Source of the DNA: Cichorium intybus
Lineage: Eukaryota > Streptophyta > Magnoliopsida > Asterales > Asteraceae
Assembly: GCA_023525715.1 (NCBI GenBank)
Contig: CM042009.1
Span: 128,208,145-128,272,144, forward strand
Direction: 5' to 3'
DNA: 64,000 nucleotides
Part shown: positions 30,502 to 41,778 of the stretch, piece by piece
Layout of the letters: every line of letters starts with the position of its first letter
How positions within the stretch are numbered: position 1 is the first letter of the stretch
Translations under genes and position numbers: made by a program
Notes under the pieces: generated by a model
What the model saw: the letters and a program-made list of their open reading frames with translations, nothing else
What the model was told of the DNA's origin: nothing
The model's database searches: none

Positions 30502-33500
30502 CTATGAGGAAGAGTTCGCCATTCCGGCGATCGAGCAACATATCTTCAACTTTTCACTTGCTAAAGCTTTAGTCAACATATCGGAACCATTATCATCGGT
30601 ATGAACTTTATTAAGTTCAAACAACTTGTCTTCAAGAGCATCTCTAATCCAATGATACCTCACATCGATATGTTTTGTTCTTTTATGAAACATAGAATTC
30701 TTCGCAAGGTGAATAGCACTTTGATTATCACAAAGAACCACATACCGCTTTTGCATAAAGCCAAGCTCTTGCATAAATCTTTTCAACCACAATAGTTCTT
30801 TGCACGCTTCTGTTGCCGCAATATATTCAGCCTCGGTGGTAGACAAAGCAACACACTTTTGTAGTCTTGACTGCCATGACACAGCTCCCCCTGCAAAAGT
30901 CATCAAATATCCAGAAGTGGATTTCATGTTGTCTTTGTTTCCTGCCATATCAGAATCAGTATACCCAACAAGCATTGGCTCCCCCTTTCCAAAAGTTATA
31001 CCCAATTTGGAAGTACCACGTAGATATCTGAAAATCCACTTCACTGCTTCCCAATGCTTTTTACCTGGGTTTGATAGAAACCGACTAACAACACCTACTG
31101 CATGTGCAATATCAGGCCTTGTACACACCATTGCATACATCAAGCTACCAACGGCTGAGGCATATGGAACTCTATCCATCTCTTCAATCTCCTTCTTAGA
31201 AGAAGGGCAGTCTTTATCAGTCAATTTAAAGTTGTTAGTAAGAGGTGAACTAACCACTTTAGCTTTATCCATATTGAACCTACGAAGCACCTTCTCAATG
31301 TATTGCTCCTGTGACATGTGTAACTTCTTTGAAGCTCTATCCCTAGTAATCCGAATGCCAAGAATCTGTTTTGCTGGCCCCAAGTCTTTCATAGCAAAAG
31401 ACTTGCTCAATTCTTTCTTCAGGTGGACAATTCTATCTGCATTCTTACCAACAATCAACATGTCATCAACATAAAGCAATAAAATGATGAAATCATCACC
31501 ACCAAACCTCTGGTAGAAAACACAGTGATCTGAAGTAGTCTTTTTGTAGCCTTGCTTCCCCATGACTGACTCAAATTTCTTGTACCACTGTCTTGGTGCT
31601 TGCTTCAACCCATAAAGACTTTTCTGAAGTTTACAAACATAATCTTCTTTGCCCTTAACCTGAAAACCTTCAGGTTGCTCCATATAGATTTCCTTGTCTA
31701 AATCACCATGAAGGAATGCTGTCTTGACATCCATCTGCTCAACCTCAAGATCAAGGCTAGCAGCTAAACCAAGAATCACCCGAATAGAACCCATCTTCAC
31801 GACTGGAGAGAAAATCTCATCAAAATCAATACCCTTTCTTTGACTGAATCCTTTGACCACCAACCTAGCCTTGTACCTAGGCCGTGAGGTATGTTCTTCA
31901 ACCTTCACTTTGTAGACCCATTTGTTCTTCAAAGCTCTCTTGCCTTTAGGTAACTTTACTAACTCAAATGTATTGTTTTCATGCAAGGAATTCATCTCAT
32001 CTTGCATAGCTTCAACCCACTCTCTTTTGTGCTCATCTTCCATGGCTTCTGTATAACATTCTGGCTCTCCCCCGTCAGTGACTAAAACATATTCATCAGC
32101 AGAATAACGGGTGGAAGGATGACGATCTCTCGCTGACCGCCTAAGTGGGACAAATGGTGGTATATCTGGCACTGGTAGATCTGGATGCAACTCATCATCT
32201 AACTCTGATTGCTCTGGGAATTCATTTTCATCAGTACCATGTTGTTCATCATTCTGAACACTATCTTCATTCTGTGGCTCAAGATGTTGAGGAGAGACCG
32301 GATCCAAATCAATAAGATTATCAGTAGATTGAGGAACTATCTTTATCTTCTCAATATCTTTCAATGTCTGATCTTCCACAAATACAACATCACGACTTCT
32401 TACAAGTTTCTTCAGAACTGGATCATATAACCTGTATCCAAACTCATCTTGGCCATATCCAAGGAATATGCACGGCTTGGTCTTCACATCAAGCTTTGAT
32501 CTTTCATCTTTGGGAATATGCACAAAAGCCTTGCATCCAAAGACCCGCAAATGATGATACGAAACGTCTTTATTACTCCAAACCCTGTCAGGAACATCAA
32601 AAGACAAAGGAACAGAGGGAGTAAGATTAATAACATGTACCGCCATATTCAAAGCTTCACCCCAGAAAGAATTAGGTAATCCTGCATGTGAGAGCAAACA
32701 TGTAACTCGCTCAGTCAATGTTCTGTTCATTCATTCTGCTAAACCATTTAGCTGTGGTGTCTTTGGAGGAGTCTTTTGGTGCCGAATACCTTGCTCTCTA
32801 CAATAAGTATCAAAAGGACCAATGTATTCACCTCCATTATCTGTTCGAATACACTTAAGCTTCTTCCCAGTTTGCCTCTCAACTAAGGCATGAAACTGCT
32901 TGAACGCACCAAATACTTGATCTTTGGACTTTAAAATATAAACCCATACCTTCCTTGAATGATCATCGATGAATGTGACAAAGTATAAGCAGCCCCCAAG
33001 TGATCTAGTCTTCATGGGACCACATACATCGGAATGTACCAGATCAAGTATATTCTCCTTCCTAGAGGGAGGATGAGTCTTGAAGGAAACTCTATTTTGC
33101 TTACCCGCCAGACAGTGAGAACACTTCTTCAAATGAACATCATGCACACCTGTCAACACATTTTTCTTCAACAGTAGAGACATACCCTTTTCACTCATGT
33201 GACCAAGTCTCTTATGCCATAAACTAGTCATATTAGTATTCACCACTGCATTGACCCTATCTTTAGAGATCTGTGGATGTGCCATGTACAATTTTGAAGT
33301 TCTTTTACCTCTTGCCACGATTAAAGAACCACGAGTGAGTTTCCAAATTCCATCACCAAAGTTGCTGTGGTAACCATCATCATCAAGTAAGCCAGTGGAT
33401 ATCAAATTAAGTCTAATATCTAGAACATGTTTTACATTGTGTAAAACCAACTCCATCCCAGTATCAAACTTCAAACAAACATCACCAACTCCAACAATCT

Positions 33501-34505
33501 TTGATAGCCCACTATTACCCATCTTAACAGTCCCAAAGTCACCGGGAGTATAAGATGAATAAAAATCCCTTTGTGATGTCACATGACACGTAGCACCACT
33601 GTCAATAACCCAACTCGAATCATCATGTGCAAGGTTAACCATATCATAATCACAACAGATAAAGAACTCTTCTGTAGCAGTATTAGCTTCAGCACCATCA
33701 TTGCCACCTTCATCTTTCTTATGGTTGTTCTTTTGTTGGTTGTAATTAGCCTTCTTGTTTTCCTTTTTCAACTGTCTGCAAAATCGTATTGTGTGCCCTT
33801 TTCTACCACAATGATAGCACTCAAAATCAGCAAACTTTCCTTTGGATTTACTACGATGCTTTCCTTTGTTACTCGGACCTCTACTTTGACTTCTCCCCCT
33901 GTTTTCTGTAACCATGACATCTGAACTAGAAGAGGAAGCTTGTGACTTTCTTCTCGTCTCTTCATTTAAAATACTGCTTTTAGCCAATTCCATGGAGATA
34001 ATACCATCCGGTGCAGAGTTGGACAATGATGTCCTAAAAGTCTCCCAAGAATCCGGTAAAGTGCCAAGGAGCCATAAGCCATGTATCTCATCTTCAAACT
34101 TGATACCCATTCCTTCAAGCTGATTAATAATTCCTTGAAAAGAATTCAAATGATCTGTAATAGGATTTCCATCATGGTACTTCAAAGCTATCAACTGTTT
34201 AATCAAGAACAGTTTATTATTCCCGGTCTTCCGAGCATACAACTGCTCAAGCTTGTTCCACAAAGTACGAGCATGAGTCTCCCCGCTGATATGATTCAAA
34301 ACATTATCATCAACTGCTTGTCGAATATACCCACAAACTTTCCTGTGCAAAATATTTCATTCTGCATCTGTTTTATCTTCAGGTTTATCCGTACTAAACA
34401 CAGGCGCATAATAATCCTTCACATAAAGAAGGTCTTCCATCTTGCCTTTCCAAATATGATAATTAGAACCATTCAAATTAACCATCCTACTTGTCTTATC
34501 TTCCA
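30502..34505 (-). pseudogene. copia-2 Gag-Pol frame, two in-frame stops
   Basis: The frame opens with ATG at about 34505 (MEDKTSRMVNLNGSNYHIW). A TGA follows in DAE*NILHRKV, just upstream of the next ATG at 34350. From 34350 an uninterrupted stretch of 539 codons holds Gag, the CCHC knuckle CYHCGRKGHTIRFC, protease WVIDSGATCHV, the integrase zinc segment LWHKRLGH...CSHCLAGK and the catalytic residues in HSDVCGP and RTDNGGEY. A TGA sits directly after GLAE, where related elements have Arg before MNRTL. Then 742 codons (32730-30502) hold the end of integrase, reverse transcriptase with YVDDMLIVG and RNase H with TTEAEYIAATEA. Each stop can be explained by one transition. Apart from these the frame is intact, so the copy may still be mobilised by a relative. 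Confidence 0.95.
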
Positions 34506-34539
34506 TCGTTCAAACAAGTAACCAAATAACAAGAACCAA

Positions 34540-34556
34540 TAGCTCTGATACCAAAC
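34540..34556 (-). promoter_or_regulatory. Primer-binding site of copia-2
   Basis: On the - strand, TTTGGTATCAGAGC follows the LTR end CCCATCA. Confidence 0.9.
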
Positions 34557-35301
34557 TGATGGGAAAAACGCAGCCACAAACGGTAAACAATAATTGCAGA
34601 ATTAATCTTCGTTTGACTAAACTTTCCCGATTCGAATGAACCTTTGAGGATGATAACAAATAAGGTATTTTTGATAAAACCAAAACAGCCCCAATGCAAT
34701 TTTGTAACCAATCTAATCAGCCCCAAAACAGTAAGCAATCAACCAAAATATAACACCGGAATTTTAGCGTGGAAAACCCCTCAAAACGAGAGTAAAAACC
34801 ACGGGACTACTAGAGCCGCTTCAAATCCACTACCACCAATATTTGAGCAATACAAAGTCTTCTCTAGATGAACTAGAGGTATACAATAACCATCATATAC
34901 TTGGAAACAAATTACATCAAGTATATGGAATCAAACAACAAAGAGAAATGAAAGATATCACCAAAAAGTGCTGCTGTCCAGCAGCAAACAGATGCAGCGA
35001 TTCCCGATGCTCCGGAACAGATCTGGACAAGCCAACCGGACAGAATGTCGGTATGGATGTTAGGAAGCCGCTGTCCGAAAATCAAGGCAAACGGACCGAC
35101 GGATCTCCGGGAAATGATGAAACACTGCAGGGGTATCAAGAACTCCGAAAATTGACTTTGCTCTCTGTTTTCTCTCTGTGATGCTCTCGTAGAAGTGAAT
35201 CTGCACGCTAGAATAGATAAAAGCTAGGGCTGAAAATAAAGATATATATATATATATGGCCCAAATAGTTTGGGCTTCCTCATGGGCTAAAAAACCCAAC
35301 A
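34557..35301 (-). repeat. 5' LTR of copia-2
   Basis: 745 bp; AT run of 16 bases at 35242-35257. Confidence 0.97.
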
Positions 35302-35311
35302 CTTTGACCGA

Positions 35312-35363
35312 ACGAAGTATGGATTCGCCTGTTCAAAAAAAAAAAAAAACGAAGTATGGATTC
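35312..35363 (+). mobile_element. Extremely 5'-truncated SINE-like insertion with 15-bp TSD
   Basis: ACGAAGTATGGATTC occurs at 35312-35326 and again at 35349-35363. Between them lie only GCCTGTTC and a run of A. GCCTGTTCAAAA resembles the 3' end of the SINE at 29143 (GCCGATTCAAAA). This is the footprint of a retroposition event that copied only the last few bases and the tail. Confidence 0.8.
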
Positions 35364-35469
35364 AGAGTCGGAGCAGACCACGATAAAAACAGGTTAGTTC
35401 TAAAAATTTTGTGTCCATCAATAGTAGTTAAAAAACCACGAAAGAAAAACTTCATTTTTGGAATGCCAT

Positions 35470-35740
35470 GAATATTTCTGAAATGGGTTGATTCCCTGGA
35501 TTAAAATAGGTATTTTATATGTGTTTTTGTAGTATTTAGGTTATACATGTCGTGGTTGGTTTTATAGGTATTTAGGTATTTTATATTTTTATATGTGTTT
35601 TGTAGTATTTAGGTTAGAAAAATCATAAAAATAGTGTTTGAAGTGCGATGAACATTGTCGAAATGGATTGATTTCTCATTAAAATAGGTATTTCGTATAT
35701 GTGTTCAGTAGTTAGGATTTACTAGCAGTGGTAAGTAGTC
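35470..35740. repeat. Imperfect tandem repeats of a TATTTAGG/TTTTATATGTG unit
   Basis: GGTATTTTATATGTG and GTAGTATTTAGGTTA recur at about 35508, 35577 and 35687 with decay. Confidence 0.55.
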
Positions 35741-36029
35741 AGGTATTTTTTTTTCCGTGACCATGAATCATTTCATACAATGAAATATGTCGAATGTGTC
35801 TGAAAATATGAAGAACTATTGTGAACTAGGAATTTTTAATGAAGGCTCTGCACCTAATGAATTTGAATGGAAAAATAGGTTACACAAATGAGGAGATAAT
35901 ATCGCTCTTATAGCAACGGTTGGAAATGGAAATTCCTCTGAGAAGTGATATGTTATACTCATTTAGTATGTCACTCATTAAATGGTTTCTTATTATATCC
36001 TACTAACCAACTTTATATTTGTAGGGGAA

Positions 36030-36905
36030 AACATCGGTTGTTGATACCATTGATGTGGAAGATGAAGGTTTAATGAATTAATGAAACAACACCAAATCCA
36101 TAACCAACAAAACTAAAACTAATTTTCAATGATGAATTCTCAAATCATTTAGTTTGATTGGGGAAAAGTTTACCAAATAGGCATCCAACTATTGCTCCAA
36201 CAAAACTTAGACGTAGTCACATGGACATTGAATGACATGACTAGCATCCCAAGAGAAATATATAAGCACAAGTTAATTGAAAAAGTAATCCACAAGCCAG
36301 TGAGATAGAATATAAGGGATCAATTAGGAAAGAGAAACAAAGTAATCAATATCGAAGTATATAAGCTAGGCGTCGTAAGCATATTCTGGGAATCACTCTT
36401 CCTAACGTAGGTAGCTAACCCAATGATGGAAGGAAAAGTGATGGAACATAGAGAATGTACATATATTAGTATACCACAAGATAGCTACCCCCTCCCAGAA
36501 ATAGACGAAAAAATAGAATCACTAGAAGGCTTCAAATGTAAATGTTTCTTAGATGCATATAAATGATACAATCAAATCCACATGGTGATTGACAACAAAG
36601 ATAAAACAGCCTTACACACAGATCGTGACACGTATTGTTACTAAAAAATACGATCCAACTTGAAAAATGTCGGAGCTACATACCAATGGCTAGGCAACAA
36701 AAATTTCAAACAACAAATCGGGAAATTATAGAAATATCCATCGATGACACGGTAATAAAAGTAAAGATCATTTCAACATCCTACAAGACATTCAGAAAAC
36801 TTTCGAAAACCTTAGACGAGCACACATGAAGCTCAATACAGAAAAATGTGTCTTTGGAGCCGAGGAGGAAAAGTTCCTCTGTTACATCTTTGCATATGAG
36901 GGAAT
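36030..36905 (+). pseudogene. Ty3/gypsy reverse-transcriptase debris
   Basis: Several frames together resemble plant gypsy RT: LPEIDEKIESLEGFK (about 36485), FLDAYK..NQIHMVIDNKDKTA, IEISIDDTVIK (about 36735; the expected YVDD is ISIDD) and HMKLNTEKCVFGAEEEKFL (about 36825). Stops and frameshifts separate the pieces. The wording is closest to Tat/Athila-type elements. Homology ends at 36905 where a CACTA terminus begins. Confidence 0.8.
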
Positions 36906-37150
36906 CACTACACGAAAAAAAGATTTTAATTACACATGAACTATGACACACGCTAATTAATGACATAAAAAATGTATGTCATAAAAATGTCATATTTTTC
37001 TAAAACTAAAGGATTTACGACATACATAATTGTATTGTATGTCGTAAACATATGTCATCTTTTGTAACATTTATGACAACATGTGTGTCGTTTTTTAACA
37101 TCATAATCGAGAGAAAAAAAAAACATGCAAGACACTTTTATGTCATTTTA
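36906..37150 (+). mobile_element. CACTA (En/Spm) transposon terminus with subterminal repeats
   Basis: CACTACACGAAAAAAAG at 36906 begins exactly where the gypsy homology ends. It is followed by repeated short words in both orientations (ATGTCATAAAAATGTC, TTACGACATACAT, TGTATGTCGTAAAC, TTTATGACAAC), typical subterminal repeats. The opposite terminus was not found. Confidence 0.65.
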
Positions 37151-37220
37151 TAAAAATTATGTGTCGTCTTATTTTGTTTCCCTTATTTTTATCTATGCGT
37201 GTATATCTTGATCTTCTCAA

Positions 37221-37610
37221 TTCATCACGCTTCAATTGCTTCCCTAATCATCTTCTCGCTCTCCCATCTTTTAGGGTTCGATCGATAGATTTAATTTCTG
37301 CCCTAATCAAATTATCTAGGTTCCTTGCCCTCGTTTGCTCTACACCAGGAGTCCCTAATTCCCACGACACTCTCCCTCGTGGCTCATAATCACCGGCTCA
37401 CAATCACCGACTAGTTTGTAGTCACCAGTGGTTTCGCGATGGTCAGTCTCTTAATAGTCAAGAGCCTCAAATTCATCACGCTTCAATTTCCTCCCTAATC
37501 ATCTTCAACCATCGATCTTCTCGCTCTCCCATCTTCTAGGGTTCCATCGGTGGCTTTAATTTACACCCTAATCAAATTATCTAGGGTTCCTTGCCCTCGT
37601 CTGTCTCTCC
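37221..37610 (+). repeat. Direct duplication of a 130-140 bp leader-like segment
   Basis: Copies at about 37221-37350 and 37472-37608 share TTCATCACGCTTCAATT, TCTCGCTCTCCCATCTT, CTAATCAAATTATCTAGG and TTCCTTGCCCTCGT, with small differences. The composition is that of a plant 5' UTR. Spacing is about 251 bases. Confidence 0.8.
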
Positions 37611-38283
37611 CAAACCCTGCCTCCAAGAATTTCTGTTAATTGCATGCTAACATCAGTGATGGAAACGTGAAAGGACAGTGGAAACATACTCTTTGAGTTC
37701 CTTAGCGGGAGGCGTTGCCACGACAGCCGCATCCCTAATCTTTCGGCTGGTTTTCACTGGATTTCTCCATCTTTGATGTTCTTGTAAAGGAGAACCCATG
37801 GAAGTTTTACTACCTGTAAGTGGCTTACAAATTATGTCAAATGATATAAAACCAATTTGTTATCCATAGCTCAACTTTAGGTTTGTTATGCAGTTTGTGG
37901 AGAGGGAATTCGTGATTTCTGTTGAAAGTAAACCTATTTGGTTAATATTTTGCACTGGTTATGCTTTTAATTCCAATAAAAAAATCATGTATTTTGAGTT
38001 TCGAATATTATCTTTAAATTGAAATACCTTGCAAGTACATACTTGAAATCGAATAGGTGAATTGCCTCAATTTTTTTATACATAACAAATCAAGTGAAAC
38101 CGCAAATCAAGCAAAAGATATAGAGATGTTTTGAGGTAATTCTTCCACGCATTTATAACCTTGCAATGTTTTCTTAGATTCCTCGTCGCCATGGCCAAAA
38201 TATCAGCTACACAAACTTTAATGAAAAAGTTAGATTAAAGGACCTAAAATTGCAGAACCTGCTATGATATTATTCTATATACG
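37611..38283. other. Noncoding stretch, no gene supported
   Basis: Possible exon-like fragments near 37640-37800, but no frame or splice pattern could be confirmed. Confidence 0.4.
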
Positions 38284-38773
38284 TTACAAGTACTCATAAT
38301 CTAGAGATTTTGCAAGCTTATCCATGTTCCGAGGGAGTAGAAGATGGAGCTGCCAAACAGGGAAAGCAAGCATGTTGGTGATAATGCACAAACAAGTCCC
38401 TATGATTATGGTTGATAGCCTATCGTGGGCCACATGTAAGAGATGATCAACCGGATACCCCAAGATTGACACCAGGCTGTAAGTGAGAATGAATATGGTG
38501 CAACTATAGTCGAATCTAGCTTTCACCATAGGGATAAACCTTGAAAAAGTTGTAGCCGAAGCTGTAAGAAAATCATTAGTGAGCAATTTAGCTATGTATA
38601 TCACCAATGATATGTATTTGAATTCTTGATGTTACCTAATATGAAAAGAGATATTCCCATGATAAATGGCTCAAATTGGTGTCTCGAAGGGCTAGCAACC
38701 CAATGGACCCAAGTGCAAGAATCCAGCAAGAAAAGTGGCATAGATTTTGTTCAAACACTTGTACAAAGTTCCA
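38284..38773 (-). pseudogene. Aluminium-activated malate transporter (ALMT) gene fragment
   Basis: Two exons of the membrane domain are recognisable on the - strand. The first (about 38773-38636) has GTLYKCLNKIYATFLAGF, a one-base frameshift, then HQFEPFIMGISLFIL. After a GT-AG intron (38562-38635) the second has ASATTFSRFIPMVKARFDY, FILTYSLVSILGYPV, HDRLSTIIIGTCLCI and FPVWQLHLLLPRNMDKLA. ALMT proteins are plasma- or vacuolar-membrane anion channels. The first exon, the cytosolic C-terminal half and further exons are absent. The fragment lies 1.4 kb from the CACTA terminus and may have been captured by that element; this is inference. Confidence 0.85.
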
Positions 38774-39624
38774 CTTGCAATTGAGGTGATGTCACTTGAA
38801 AACATTGAGGTTATCAGTTGCTTTATGTCATCATTCATGGTTGCAAGCTTCAATTCAGTTGGAGGTAATTCAACTAATATCGTCAACAATTGGTTTCTTT
38901 CTGTTTAAGGTGTTTGCATGTCTGCATTTATTATGACCAAAGTAGATGAAGACGACCTTGATATTTTAAATCAGTTGAAGGAGATGTATCAGATATTATC
39001 ATGCATAAAATCTTTTTTTTATGTATAATAGAACCTTATTCATATTCAATTTTTAGCTATTAAACATTTGATTCATTTGCATGTGTTTCCGATTTAAGTT
39101 ATTTTCACTTGATCATTCCATACCGGTAAATAACATAATTAAAATGATTTATTTGACTTCTGAGGTCAAACCCAGCCCCACCTAACCCAAATTTCAAACA
39201 AAATTGAAATTATTAGTTATATTTAAAAAAGGTGCTTGAAGATTAGAGAATAAATAAACTTCAATGTCATCAATATTTATATAAAAATATTCACCAATAG
39301 TTCATATATTTAAGTTTAACAAAATATTCACAACGTAATAAGAAGAAGATAAAAAAAAAATGTAACCTTTATTATTAGGGGACGCCATTAATTAGTCTAC
39401 ACTAACATAAGCTTGAGGAAAAACAACATATAATAAGCTCTTACATCGAAGAGAAGGTATTTGTAGACAAATTATTAACTCCTACCAACTTTATAATATC
39501 ATGAAGCTAGAGTATTATCATGAATAACATCAAGTAAAAATAAAGTCACAAAAAAATAACTTTTAATGAAAATGTATAAACATATTTATTTGGTTTTCTT
39601 TTGAGATATAAAATCAACGTGAAA
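38774..39624. other. AT-rich noncoding stretch
   Basis: No ORF or repeat boundary recognised. Confidence 0.5.
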
Positions 39625-41029
39625 TATTTCATAAAAAACCCTATATTTTTAATTTTTTCTGTTTAAACCTAAAACTTTATTTTTTTTAAAATACCTAAAT
39701 TTTGTAGAAACCTTTTAATTTAGCCCATTAACCGGTTTTACAGGTTATATATAATTTTTTTAGAAAAAACCCTAATTTATTTTATTTTTTCCGAAAAAAA
39801 CAATCAATTTTCTTTTTTCAGAAAACTTTTTAATTTAGTCCATTTATCCGATCAGGAGTTTATCATCAAGTTATCCGATTTTTCAGTGACTTTTTCACAA
39901 AGAAAATGATTTTTCTTCGTTATTGTAATTGACATAACTTTCATATACGATGTCCAAATTCTACAAACTTTATATCCCTGGAAATGTCATAAGTAATACT
40001 ACAACTTTGTTTTACTGACTTTTGTTTGAATATATTCAGATATTTCGCTACAATCTCATAAACATGAACATAAACCTATTTAGATAAAAAAAATTGCGAT
40101 TTTCAAACCTTCATATCTCCTTCATTATAACTCTAACTGATCTGAAACTTTTTTCCTCGGTTTTTATTAATTCAAATTGTATAATTTTCATAATGATGAC
40201 TTTTTCCTAATTTTTCATGCGTTTGGAGTTCATATAAAGATAAAAAAGGCTTACAAAGACAAACAACGAGCCCGCCATGAACGACAACGAGCCCGCAAAG
40301 AAAAACAACGACTAACAGACATATAGTTTTTGTTGTCGAATCCAGAGGAGGGTCTCGAGGGGGAAGCACTCGAGATGATTATAAAATACAAAGCCGATAT
40401 CATAAAAAAATATCCGTCATAGTTTCGTTTTCTTACGTTTGTGGTTTTTCGTATTTTTTAATTTGTAATTTGTCGTTTTAGTTTACGTTTGTAATTTTAT
40501 TTTCTTAATTAATGAAGTGTTTTATTTTAATTTAATTATATTTAATGTAATTAATTTTTCAAATTTAGTTATATTTAATTATATTTATATTTATTTTTAC
40601 GAGACTGTAGCGAAAGATCTGAACATATTCAAATAAAAGTCAGTAAAACAAAGTTTTAGTATTACTTACGAGTTTTTCAGAGATATAAAGTTGGTAGAAT
40701 TTGGACATCTTATATGAAAGAAATGCCAATTACATAAACGAAGAAAAATAATATTCTTTGTGAAAAAGTCCCTGAAAAATCGTTTAACTTGCGGATAAAC
40801 TCGTAAATGACTTAAATTAAAAAGTTTTCTGAAAAAGAAAATTGAGGGTTTTTTCCGAAAAAAGGAAAAAATGTTGGGGCCTTTTCTGAAAAAAAAATGT
40901 ATATATAACCTATAAAACGGGTAAAGTGGCTAAATTAAAAATTTTCTCCAAAATTTAGGTTTTTTTTGAAAAAAAATAAAGTTTTAGGTTTAAACAAAAA
41001 AAATTGAAAATATAAGGTTTTTATGAAAT
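39625..41029. mobile_element. Non-autonomous element with inverted arms of about 435 bp
   Basis: The arms 39625-40064 and 40596-41029 are reverse complements with moderate divergence. Shared words include ATTTCATAAAAA at the outer ends, TTTAAACCTAAAACTTTATT, TTTGTGAAAAAGTC/GACTTTTTCACAAAG and TTTCGCTACA near the inner ends. The middle (531 bp) contains two ACAACGAGCCCGC words and no transposase. Long TIRs point to a MULE-like or foldback element. No clear 8-10 bp duplication was found, so the outer limits are approximate. Confidence 0.8.
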
Positions 41030-41516
41030 AAACACTTAATTATATTTAGGAACATACGGGTTAATTATGATTTTAATTGGTCAGTTTTAACTTCCAAGCA
41101 AACAATAAAAACTAACTTAAATGACAGTAATTGAACATTTGCATAATTGGAGAACTTCACAGCTCTTTCTGATTGAAATTAACGGATGATAATATAGCAT
41201 CAACTTGTTCAAAAGACTTCAATGTTGCAATCTACTTAATTATCAACACCATAGATATATTACAGATTAAAAGTGTTATATCAACAACAAAAATGGTGCG
41301 ATGCGATTGTGGAAACTGACGTTTTGTGGGCTTTCGATAGGATTGAGTTAGCATGAAGTCAAGGTACATGATGACTAATTACTACTCAATTTCTAAATAC
41401 ACTAGAAAAAAAGACAAATTAATATAACAATTTTGGCTTAAGATTCGTTACAAAGCAGTTCAACAAAATAATAATGACTTACAAAGTCACCAATTTGTAA
41501 CGACTAACTATGAAAT
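41030..41516. other. Noncoding stretch before copia-3
   Basis: Contains CACTAGAAAAAAAGAC at 41400, a weak CACTA-like terminus. No gene. Confidence 0.4.
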
Positions 41517-41771
41517 TGTTTGATTTGAAAAAAAGAAAAACAGAGTATGAGTGAGAGAAAAGAGATTTGGGGATTTTCTGAGTGATTCTCATTAATTGAC
41601 AAATGAACATAAGGAATTACATTTATATGACATAATTAAGCTAACACGACTGCTTAACAACCAAGCTTAACTGCTATAACAAACTATTAACTGAACTAAC
41701 AGTATTTACAGAAAAGACCCGTGAAGTTCTAAACTTTTAAAAAAATACCTGGTAACAATTAAACTCTCACA
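41517..41771 (-). repeat. 3' LTR of copia-3
   Basis: 255 bp; - strand ends TGTGAGAG and ATCAAACA. A G-rich tract (GAGGGGGGGTG) directly precedes it on the - strand as PPT. Confidence 0.95.
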
Positions 41772-41778
41772 CCCCCCC

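Larger units (their letters stand above)
29731..35306 (-). mobile_element. Complete Ty1/copia retrotransposon (copia-2) with TSD CTTTG
   Basis: The element spans 29736-35301. LTRs: 5' at 34557-35301 (745 bp) and 3' at 29736-30484 (749 bp), with - strand ends TGTTGGG...CCCATCA. The 5-bp duplication CTTTG is present at 29731-29735 and 35302-35306. By eye the LTRs differ by two substitutions plus an AT-repeat length change (20 against 16 bases), so the insertion is young. The coding region is broken by two nonsense codons. A Tnt1/Tork-type lineage is suggested by MNRTLTERV and the INT-RT layout. Confidence 0.97.
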
